Shown: one piece after another, positions 6,070-11,995 of the stretch
Layout of the letters: each line of letters starts with the position of its first letter
How positions within the stretch are numbered: position 1 is the first letter of the stretch
Source: Treponema sp.
GTDB taxonomy: Bacteria; Spirochaetota; Spirochaetia; Treponematales; Breznakiellaceae
Reading direction: 5' to 3'
Assembly (NCBI GenBank): GCA_031267115.1
Contig: JAIRZS010000121.1
Coordinates: forward strand, 1 to 11,995
Length of the DNA: 11,995 nucleotides
Translations under genes and position numbers: made by a program
The notes under the pieces: model-generated
The model's input: the letters and a program-made list of their open reading frames with translations, nothing else
Databases searched by the model: none
What the model was told of the DNA's origin: nothing

Positions 6070-6111
6070 CTGACACCTCTCTCCTAGACTTATTGGTAGA
6101 CTTGTTGTCTG

Positions 6112-6140
6112 AATATACATCAATATCGGCCGGATAGCAA
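6112..6140 (-). promoter_or_regulatory. Promoter of the ferredoxin operon
   Basis: On the minus strand TTGCTA (6135-6140) and TATATT (6112-6117) are separated by 17 bp, placing the start near 6105 and leaving a leader of about 35 bases with the SD in it. Confidence 0.6.
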
Positions 6141-6272
6141 GTAATTTTAGTGTCTTGGCAGGATAAAAGCATAGAATCAACTACTGGGCCTTTGGTCCGA
6201 AACCACACAAACTTGGCCCAAAACCTCATGAATACAAGAAATCCAGGCAAAATCAGGGCTATCGGTGTAACA

Positions 6273-6360
6273 GTTCGTGGTGTTGGCGTGGTTCGTGGTT
6301 ATTTTCTTAATCATATCGCGCTTAATGAACTTATTCGACTTTTTCGACTTTGCGGTTAAA
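6273..6360 (+). repeat. Degenerate TTCGTGG-type interspersed repeat
   Basis: GTTCGTGGTG and GTGGTTCGTGGTTA recur here, followed by CTTTTTCGACTTTGCGGT. Twenty bases at 6337-6356 are identical to 9448-9467 in the same orientation. No gene is supported between 6141 and 6553; 6141-6272 otherwise holds nothing I can interpret. Confidence 0.6.
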
Positions 6361-6396
6361 AATTTAGCCGCGGGTGCTGCAGAAGGGGCGCCAGCC

Positions 6397-6512
6397 GCGC
6401 AAGGGATTGGAGGGGCGCGGAGCGTTCCCGAAGCGCAGTGAGGGAATGGAGCGAAGCGGAACCCCGGAAAGCCCGGTTTCCGGCGCTTTGCGCCGGAAAT
6501 GCGCCCGAATTC
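6397..6512 (+). repeat. Modular hairpin repeat, copy C
   Basis: This has the same block order as copy B: GCGCAAGGGAT and following bases (6397-6427, identical to B over 31 bases), a weak hairpin TTCCC/GGGAA, the second block (6444-6477, 32 of 34 to B), a perfect 10-bp hairpin (6477-6486/6490-6499) and the end block ATGCGCCCGAATTC (6499-6512, identical to copy A). Compared with A and B it lacks the upstream GAGTTTTTGC and CTGTAAAACGGCA hairpins. It lies about 150 bases upstream of lon. Confidence 0.8.
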
Positions 6513-6553
6513 CGAATTACAACAGGAAATTTCCGGGGAATTACCCCATTTTC

Positions 6554-6582
6554 TTGCCTTTCGGGGGGTTTTTTACGATATT
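6554..6582 (+). promoter_or_regulatory. Possible lon promoter
   Basis: TTGCCT (6554-6559), a 17-bp spacer and GATATT (6577-6582) each match four of six consensus bases, giving a leader of about 70 bases. No CIRCE element or clear heat-shock sigma site is seen. Confidence 0.35.
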
Positions 6583-6659
6583 TGAAACAGGCGGGCCGGT
6601 CCAAATCCCGGCCGGCGCGGGTTTCTTAACGCGCGGTTTTGCCGGAAAAAGGGGTTGAT

Positions 6660-9230
6660 ATGTCAGACCAAAGCGTAGTCCCTATAGATCAGATACTTCC
6701 CAATAAATTGCCCCTGGTTGCCCTTATGGGCCGGCCGATTTTCCCCGGGATTTTTACCCCGATTATGATCGGCAATCCCGCCGATGTGAAGGTGGTTGAC
6801 GAGGCGGTGTCCGGGGACGGCCTTATCGGGCTTGTGATGCTCCAGAACGAGACCGAGACCCCTTCGATTGCGGACCTTTACAAGGTGGGGACTGCGGCGA
6901 AGATTGTCAAGAAGATCAACCTTCCGGACGGGGGCCTGAATATCTTTATTTCCACGCTTAAACGCTTCCGGGTAAAGAAGACGCTTTCGGCCTCCAACCC
7001 TATTGTGGCGGCGGTGAGCTACCTTGAAGACGAAGAGGACGACACCAGCGAGGTGAAGGCCCTTACCAGGGCGCTTATCAGCGAGATGAAGCAGATTTCC
7101 GAGAACAACCCGCTCTTTTCCGAGGAGATGCGGCTTAATATGATCAATATTGATCATCCGGGGAAGATCGCTGATTTTATCGCCAGTATTCTCAATATAG
7201 AAAAGAACGAGCAGCAGAAGATTCTGGAAATTCTCAACGTGCGCAAGCGTATGGAACAGGTGCTGGTATTTATCAAGAAAGAACAGGAGCTTTTGCGCAT
7301 ACAGAAAAGAATCCAGAAAGAGATAAACGAGAAGATCGAGAAAAGCCAGCGGGACTACTTTTTAAAGGAAGAACTTAAGGCTATAAAGAGCGAGCTGGGG
7401 ATGGCTACGGACGCCAAAAGTTCCGAGTACCAGAAGTTCAAGGAAAAACTGGACGCTTTTAAATTTGAGGGCGAGATCAAGGAGACGGTCGAACAGGAGC
7501 TTGAAAAATTCAGCCTGATGGACCCCAACTCGGCGGAATTTGTGGTTACCCGCAACTACCTTGACGTGATTGCCAGCCTTCCCTGGGGGGACCCGGAGCC
7601 GGAACGTTTTGACCTTAAAACCGCCAGGGATATTCTGGAGCAGGACCACTACGGCCTTAAAGACGTGAAAAGCCGGATTGTGGAATACCTGGCGGTGCGG
7701 AAGCTGCGTACCGCCGGAAACGGGGATTCCGCGGGGAAGAAGCCTTCCGCGGATTCCGGGGCGAAGGGGAATTACGAAATACGGAAGACGCCTGTGGGTT
7801 CCATTATCTGCCTGGCCGGGCCGCCGGGCGTGGGGAAAACTTCGGTGGGCCGTTCCATTGCCCGCGCCCTGGGCAAGCAGTTTTTCCGCTTCTCGGTGGG
7901 GGGCATGAGGGACGAGGCCGAGATAAAAGGCCATCGCAGGACTTATATCGGGGCGCTGCCCGGGAAGATTATCCAGGGGCTCAAGATCGTCAAGACCAGG
8001 GACCCGGTTTTTATGATAGACGAGATTGACAAGATGGGGGCCAGTTTCCAGGGGGACCCGGCAAGCGCCCTCCTTGAAGTGCTTGATCCCGAGCAGAACA
8101 ATAGCTTCCGGGATCATTACCTGGATCTGCCCTTTGATATCTCCCATATTTTCTTTATCGTTACCGCCAATACGCTGGACACTATCCCCAGCCCGCTGCT
8201 TGACCGTATGGAGATTATCCAGCTTCCGGGTTACATAGACACGGAAAAGCTGGAGATTGCCAGGCGCTATCTCCTGCCCAGGAGTCTTGAAAAAAACGGG
8301 CTCAGAAAAAACCAGGTGAAGTATTCGCGGGATTCCCTGCTCCACATTGCCAACGGTTACGCCCGGGAAGCCGGGGTGAGGAATTTTGAAAAGAACCTGG
8401 ACAAGATCCACCGCAAGCTTGCGAGGCAGATCGTGGAAAATGTGGAGAATATGGGGGGGAAGCCCGCCCCGCAGGGCGGCGCGGGTGCGCCGGATTCCGC
8501 TGACGGTAAAGCCGCCGGCAAGGCTGCGGACGCGGACGGCGGCGCTGCCCAAAGCGGCGCTGCCGCGGGCCTTTCCGCCGGAGAGATGCCGCTTCAAACG
8601 CAGAAATTTGTCGTAGACAAGAAGGCGGTGGAAAAACACCTGGGCAAACCCCTTTTCCCCGAGGATGACATTAAAAAGGCGGACCGCCCCGGCATATCCG
8701 TGGGGCTTGCCTGGACCAGCATGGGCGGCGATACCCTGGTGATCGAGGCGGCCGCAGTGCCGGGCAAGGAGGGCTTTACCCTTACCGGCAAGATGGGGGA
8801 TGTCATGAAGGAGAGCGCCGCCATTGCCATGACCGTGGCCCGCAAGCTCGGCTCGGAACGCTACGGCCTTTCCTCCGAATGGTTTGAAAAAAACCACATC
8901 CACCTGCACATACCGGAGGGGGCCACGCCCAAGGACGGCCCTTCGGCGGGGATTACGATGGCGACGGCGCTGTTATCCCTGATGCGGAACCGGGTGATTA
9001 CGGACCGGCTGGTAATGACCGGGGAGCTCTCCCTTACCGGGCAGGTGCTTCCCATAGGCGGCCTTAAAGAAAAGACCATTGCCGCCCGGCGGAACAGGGC
9101 AAAACATATCATTATTCCCAGGCAGAATGTGCGGGATCTGGACGATATTCCCGACTATGTAAAGAAGGGCATCGAATTCCACCCGGTCGAACGCTTTGAC
9201 GATGTGCTGAGACTAGCCCTGCCCGATTAA
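6660..9230 (+). CDS. lon: ATP-dependent Lon protease (LonA)
   Basis: An 856-residue AAA+ serine protease that unfolds and degrades misfolded and regulatory proteins in the cytoplasm as a hexamer. Domains in order are the N-terminal LON substrate domain (about 10-200), a coiled-coil linker (about 200-250), AAA+ with Walker A GPPGVGKT (387-394) and Walker B VFMIDEID (450-457), and the protease domain. Its catalytic dyad is Ser762 in PKDGPSAG and Lys805 in GLKEKT, 43 residues apart as in E. coli Lon. Two low-complexity inserts are unusual: about 25 residues just before Walker A (350-376) and about 50 Ala/Gly-rich residues before the protease domain (598-648). ATG at 6660 is chosen for the AAGGGG 5 bases upstream; a TTG at 6639 would add seven residues. 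It appears monocistronic. Confidence 0.97.
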   Translation: MSDQSVVPIDQILPNKLPLVALMGRPIFPGIFTPIMIGNPADVKVVDEAVSGDGLIGLVMLQNETETPSIADLYKVGTAAKIVKKINLPDGGLNIFISTLKRFRVKKTLSASNPIVAAVSYLEDEEDDTSEVKALTRALISEMKQISENNPLFSEEMRLNMINIDHPGKIADFIASILNIEKNEQQKILEILNVRKRMEQVLVFIKKEQELLRIQKRIQKEINEKIEKSQRDYFLKEELKAIKSELGMATDAKSSEYQKFKEKLDAFKFEGEIKETVEQELEKFSLMDPNSAEFVVTRNYLDVIASLPWGDPEPERFDLKTARDILEQDHYGLKDVKSRIVEYLAVRKLRTAGNGDSAGKKPSADSGAKGNYEIRKTPVGSIICLAGPPGVGKTSVGRSIARALGKQFFRFSVGGMRDEAEIKGHRRTYIGALPGKIIQGLKIVKTRDPVFMIDEIDKMGASFQGDPASALLEVLDPEQNNSFRDHYLDLPFDISHIFFIVTANTLDTIPSPLLDRMEIIQLPGYIDTEKLEIARRYLLPRSLEKNGLRKNQVKYSRDSLLHIANGYAREAGVRNFEKNLDKIHRKLARQIVENVENMGGKPAPQGGAGAPDSADGKAAGKAADADGGAAQSGAAAGLSAGEMPLQTQKFVVDKKAVEKHLGKPLFPEDDIKKADRPGISVGLAWTSMGGDTLVIEAAAVPGKEGFTLTGKMGDVMKESAAIAMTVARKLGSERYGLSSEWFEKNHIHLHIPEGATPKDGPSAGITMATALLSLMRNRVITDRLVMTGELSLTGQVLPIGGLKEKTIAARRNRAKHIIIPRQNVRDLDDIPDYVKKGIEFHPVERFDDVLRLALPD

Positions 9231-9249
9231 TCCGGCAAATTTGAAGGAA

Positions 9250-9488
9250 TTTAACCACTAACCACGCGAACCCCGCGAACAGCATAGCATTATCCGGGTT
9301 CTTTACCTTCTTCCTGTCCCTTATCCTGTTTTCACACGAACCGAGAAGGAATCCGGCTAAACCCAGGGATACCGGGGCGAAAATTCGTGGGGTTTCGGGC
9401 CGCAGGCCGGCGGTTTGTTAGGGTTCGTGATTACTTCTTCCTTCTTTGACTTTTTCGACTTTGCGGTAAAATTATTAGCGGTAAAATT
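9250..9488. repeat. Degenerate interspersed repeat between lon and the TPR gene
   Basis: CACGCGAACCC near 9253 and GGGTTCGTGATTA (9421-9433) form imperfect inverted arms. 9448-9467 is identical to 6337-6356. GCGGTAAAATT occurs twice in tandem (9463-9473, 9478-9488). The 270 bases hold no convincing gene and no clear T-run terminator for either converging gene. Confidence 0.55.
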
Positions 9489-9499
9489 CTGAAGTTTAA

Positions 9500-10738
9500 T
9501 TATCCGTTCAGATAGCTTTTCGCGATTGGATCGTCCGGCTCGATTTCAAGAACGGTGCGGAAAAAACCTGCCGCCTCGTCCGATTCGCCGCGCTTCAGGG
9601 CCAGGACACCCAGGTTGGAAATTATCTTGGTATTTTCAGGCTCTTCCTGCAGGGCCAGTTCCAGCTCTTTGCGGGCGGACGCGTAATCCCCCAGCTCCAT
9701 CAGGCAAATGGCAAGCTCGTTCCTGGTGTCGCTGTTGCCGCCGCCAAGTTCCGCCGCCTTGCGGAAGGACACCGCGCCGTCTTCCCAGCGGCCCAGCCTG
9801 CGCAGGGCCCAGCCCAGCATGAACCAGCCGTTCCACACGGCGGGGTGGCGCTCCAGGAAATCCAGTATCCTCTCCAGCCCCTTCTGTTCTTCCCCCATGC
9901 GGATAAAATCGTAGGCTTCCCGGAAAATCTCGTCGTCCAGGCTGCGGCTCGAAATTTCGCGGATTATGGCCCGGGCCTTTTCTTTTTTTGACGGATTATC
10001 GGCCACGGGAAGGTAGGCGGAAAAACATTCCTTGGCCTTGCTAAAGCCCTGCCGCCTCAGGTAAAAGAAGCCCGCGTTGAACAGGCCGTTGGGAAAGGGC
10101 GGGTCAAGGCCCGTTATTTTCCGGTATATTTCGTGCGCCCTTTCATTCTCCGTTTCCGCTTCTTCTTCGCGGCCCGCCCTTTCCAAAGCGGCGGCCCGTT
10201 CCTCCAGGACCAGCGCCAGGTTGAGGAGCAATTCCGGCGTATTTGGGAAAAGGCCCAGGAGGACCGTGAGTATTTCCCTTGCCAGAGCGAAATTCCCGTT
10301 CCTGGCGTGGAGTATGGCAGTTTCGGTAAATTCCGCCATAATATTGGGCTTTACGGACAGGACGAAACGGCGGTAGTAATCGGTATCGCCGCTGCCGGCT
10401 TCCCCCTCCGCTATAACCCGCAGCATCCCCGCGACAATCATCTCCCAGGAAAGCTTGTCAAAGTCAAGCGTAGTATCGCCGGGCGGCAGCTCTACCGGAA
10501 TGGGTATCGACGGATCAATGGCAAAAGCGCCGGAAAATTCCCCGTCTTCGCTTTCATCTTCGTGTTCATGCCCGCCGTGTTCATGGCTGTGCCCGCACCC
10601 GCATTCCCCGTGCTCATGCTCGGCATGTTCACCGTATTCGTGTTCTTCCTGCCCGTCCTCATTAACCAGGGCGGCCAAACGGCCCCTCAGAGATTCGGGA
10701 ACCGAAAGAAAGACAACGCGGCTCTGTCCGTTCTGCAT
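9500..10738 (-). CDS. TPR protein with a His-rich metal-binding segment
   Basis: A 412-residue soluble protein without signal peptide. Residues about 33-59 carry nine His with Cys46 and Cys48 among many Glu and Gly (CGCGHSHEHGGHEHE), like the His-rich tails of nickel/zinc-handling proteins. The rest is helical repeats: TPR-like units are visible at about 142-175, 303-335, 337-368 and 371-404, with typical N-LG, A and P spacing such as NTKIISNLGVLALKRGESDEA. TPR arrays bind partner proteins, so this may be a metal-responsive scaffold. The ATG at 10738 shares its A with the TAA stop of the PilZ gene, so translation is probably coupled. A link to c-di-GMP signalling is inferred from this operon. 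I recognise no named homologue. Confidence 0.82.
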   Translation of the reverse strand: MQNGQSRVVFLSVPESLRGRLAALVNEDGQEEHEYGEHAEHEHGECGCGHSHEHGGHEHEDESEDGEFSGAFAIDPSIPIPVELPPGDTTLDFDKLSWEMIVAGMLRVIAEGEAGSGDTDYYRRFVLSVKPNIMAEFTETAILHARNGNFALAREILTVLLGLFPNTPELLLNLALVLEERAAALERAGREEEAETENERAHEIYRKITGLDPPFPNGLFNAGFFYLRRQGFSKAKECFSAYLPVADNPSKKEKARAIIREISSRSLDDEIFREAYDFIRMGEEQKGLERILDFLERHPAVWNGWFMLGWALRRLGRWEDGAVSFRKAAELGGGNSDTRNELAICLMELGDYASARKELELALQEEPENTKIISNLGVLALKRGESDEAAGFFRTVLEIEPDDPIAKSYLNG

Positions 10739-11778
10739 TATTTAGACGCCGGCCCGCCCAGGGTTTTTCCAACCGGCGCGGGCTTTTCTTCCTTGCCGGT
10801 CTTGGGGGCCGCTTCGCCGGGCTTTGCCCCGGCCTCCGCCTCAGGTTTTTTCGCCGCCTGGGGCGCTTCCGCCGTATTCTGCCCGGCATTTTGGGCCGTA
10901 TTCTGCTCGGGCGGCTTTTGAATCTTCTTCGCCGCGCCCGGAGCGGTTTGCTTGTCCTGCTTGTCGGGGGAGCGGCTGTCTGCCCATACCTGGCTCAGAA
11001 AATCGTTCACCCGGATCTTGTAGCCCAGGGGAATCTGATGCTCGGCAAATTCAATGTCAACCGCGAGCAGATCCTGCCGGCCCTCTACAGGATCGGCGGC
11101 GCTCAGCTTCCCCTTGATAAGGAAACTCTCCCTCGGGTCCTCGAAATCTATCCGCAGCGCCGATTCCTTTTCTATCAGGAATTTCGCGACGCCCATGATC
11201 ACCAGCTTGGCCCCGACAAAAGAAATTTCCCTTAAAATACAGGGGCGGGGGACCCCCTGGACAGAGGCGGAAATGTCCTTGGGGAGAATTTTCAGACGCC
11301 GGACAGTTTCGCTCGTAAGGGCTATCCGCTCGTTTTTACGCTTCACCGAATTGACATTCGCGTCAAGGAGCCGGCCCATAATCTGGATCAGATCGTCGGG
11401 GGGCCTCTGGGTAAACTGGAGCGTAAACAGGGCCATATCCTTGGAATCCTTGTACGGGGCGCTGTTGCTTACCCGGACCGCGACAAAAAAAGTCACCGGC
11501 TGGCTTGTTTCCGCGTTGGTAAAGCAAAAGCGGAGGCTTGCGGAATTATTAGCCGCCTGGAGCTTGCTGAGCAGCCCGGACTTGACATTGGCCACAACCT
11601 TGGCCCCCTCAAACGACGAGGAATAGACCACGCAGGGCCAAAAATCGCCCGCGCACTTCAGATGAATCTGCTGGGGAACCATTCCGGTCACCTGGATAAT
11701 ATCCTTTGTATAGGTAACCTCGATTGCCTTGTACCTTTCATAGTAAGTAGCTATCTTTTGACTGGTAATTACGGCCAT
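10738..11778 (-). CDS. PilZ-domain protein, likely c-di-GMP receptor
   Basis: A 346-residue cytoplasmic protein. Residues about 1-135 form an N-terminal domain of the kind preceding PilZ in treponemal proteins. The PilZ core follows at about 146-260, with the RxxxR c-di-GMP motif as R147-KNE-R151. The second motif, normally D/NxSxxG, reads E184-I-S186-F-V-G189, so the acidic residue is Glu. From about 268 to the end the chain is Ala, Lys, Pro, Glu and Gln rich and probably disordered. PilZ proteins change partner interactions on binding c-di-GMP, often affecting motility. The start at 11778 lacks an SD but sits 8 bases from a strong -10, suggesting a leaderless message. The stop overlaps the TPR gene start. 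Binding competence with Glu184 is untested. Confidence 0.82.
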   Translation of the reverse strand: MAVITSQKIATYYERYKAIEVTYTKDIIQVTGMVPQQIHLKCAGDFWPCVVYSSSFEGAKVVANVKSGLLSKLQAANNSASLRFCFTNAETSQPVTFFVAVRVSNSAPYKDSKDMALFTLQFTQRPPDDLIQIMGRLLDANVNSVKRKNERIALTSETVRRLKILPKDISASVQGVPRPCILREISFVGAKLVIMGVAKFLIEKESALRIDFEDPRESFLIKGKLSAADPVEGRQDLLAVDIEFAEHQIPLGYKIRVNDFLSQVWADSRSPDKQDKQTAPGAAKKIQKPPEQNTAQNAGQNTAEAPQAAKKPEAEAGAKPGEAAPKTGKEEKPAPVGKTLGGPASK

Positions 11779-11786
11779 TTGTTATT

Positions 11787-11815
11787 AATATACCCCAGAT
11801 ATTGATCGGCGTCAA
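11787..11815 (-). promoter_or_regulatory. Strong promoter of the PilZ-TPR pair
   Basis: On the minus strand TTGACG (11810-11815), a 17-bp spacer and TATATT (11787-11792) are near consensus. Only 8 bases separate the -10 from the ATG, so the predicted start is at or within about three bases of the initiation codon. Confidence 0.7.
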
Positions 11816-11820
11816 TTATG

Positions 11821-11995
11821 CGCATTGCCTCATTTTGAAAAAGTAACCCAATTCAAGGCAGACTATTCTGGAGTACCAACTCCCGGAGGTCAAAATGGGG
11901 TTATCCATGAAAGAAAAACAAGCAGTAACCAGACAGGTCCGTTCCCGCTACCTACAAGCCGGACGGAAAGAGCAGTCGGCTATCCTAGACGAATT
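11821..11995 (+). mobile_element. Left part of an insertion sequence, truncated by the window
   Basis: The DNA from about 11821 leads into an SD-preceded transposase-like gene and contains no other gene. The left terminus cannot be fixed because the right end and any target duplication are outside the window; the boundary given is approximate and inferred. Confidence 0.45.
11895..11995 (+). CDS. Transposase N-terminus (rve/ISNCY-IS1202-like), partial
   Basis: Thirty-three codons and two bases are visible before the window ends. ATG at 11895 has GGAGG at 11885-11889, an ideal ribosome site; a second ATG lies at 11907. The start MKEKQAVTRQVRSRYLQAG with a following KEQSAILDE stretch resembles the N-terminal helix-turn-helix of integrase-catalytic-domain transposases that are common in treponeme genomes. 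This is recall of a family pattern over a short stretch; the catalytic DDE residues are not in view, so integrity is unknown. The frame stays open to the edge. Confidence 0.6.
   Translation, partial: MGLSMKEKQAVTRQVRSRYLQAGRKEQSAILDE

Noticed and set aside
6181..6272. Possible tRNA or riboswitch between the ferredoxin promoter and the repeats
   Set aside because: No cloverleaf, T-loop sequence or extended stem could be formed by eye.
6534..6576. Intrinsic terminator upstream of lon (CCCC...GGGG then T6)
   Set aside because: The stem is only four to five pairs with a loop of about 17 bases, and no plus-strand gene precedes it; the same bases fit a weak lon promoter spacer better.
7362..8909. 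515-codon minus-strand open frame opposite lon
   Set aside because: Shadow of a highly conserved gene; its openness follows from codon bias of lon.

Overview
The window reads as chromosomal DNA of a GC-rich spirochaete, most likely a treponeme of the termite-gut or free-living type. The basis is the gene set (a PilZ protein with a typical treponemal N-terminus, a LysM/M23 envelope peptidase beside a PEGA-like periplasmic protein, a Lon with spirochaete-style inserts), the abundant hairpin repeats between genes, and the start of an rve-type transposase. The species is inference; no rRNA or tRNA gene was seen.

Layout. 1-283 holds a hairpin-rich repeat (copy A). 284-1282 (+) is a D-2-hydroxyacid dehydrogenase. 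1283-1700 holds a second, inverted repeat copy (B), so the dehydrogenase sits between 95-bp arms that match at 91 of 95 positions. 1808-1999 (+) has a promoter, three strong hairpins and a terminator but no convincing ORF, and is a candidate small RNA. 2174-3509 (-) encodes an orphan OppF/DppF-type ATPase and, upstream of it, a small three-helix membrane protein. 3542-3712 (+) is a second promoter-to-terminator unit between minus-strand genes. 3747-6069 (-) is an apparent operon transcribed as ferredoxin, then LysM/M23 peptidase, then PEGA-like protein, with a good promoter at 6112-6140. 6250-6520 holds degenerate repeats and repeat copy C. 6660-9230 (+) is lon. 9231-9499 is repeat DNA. 9500-11778 (-) is a translationally coupled PilZ-TPR pair whose promoter is so close to the start codon that the mRNA is probably leaderless. 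From about 11820 an IS-like element begins; its transposase starts at 11895 and runs off the window.

Functionally the window is mostly housekeeping: proteolysis (lon), envelope maintenance (M23, PEGA), electron transfer (ferredoxin), probable c-di-GMP sensing (PilZ) with a TPR partner carrying a His-rich metal-binding stretch, and peptide import energetics (OppF). The less ordinary content is between genes: a modular repeat family whose conserved blocks carry interchangeable hairpins, one copy resembling the Flavo-1 RNA motif, and two candidate small RNAs exposing anti-Shine-Dalgarno pyrimidine tracts. No large defence, CRISPR or prophage system is visible.
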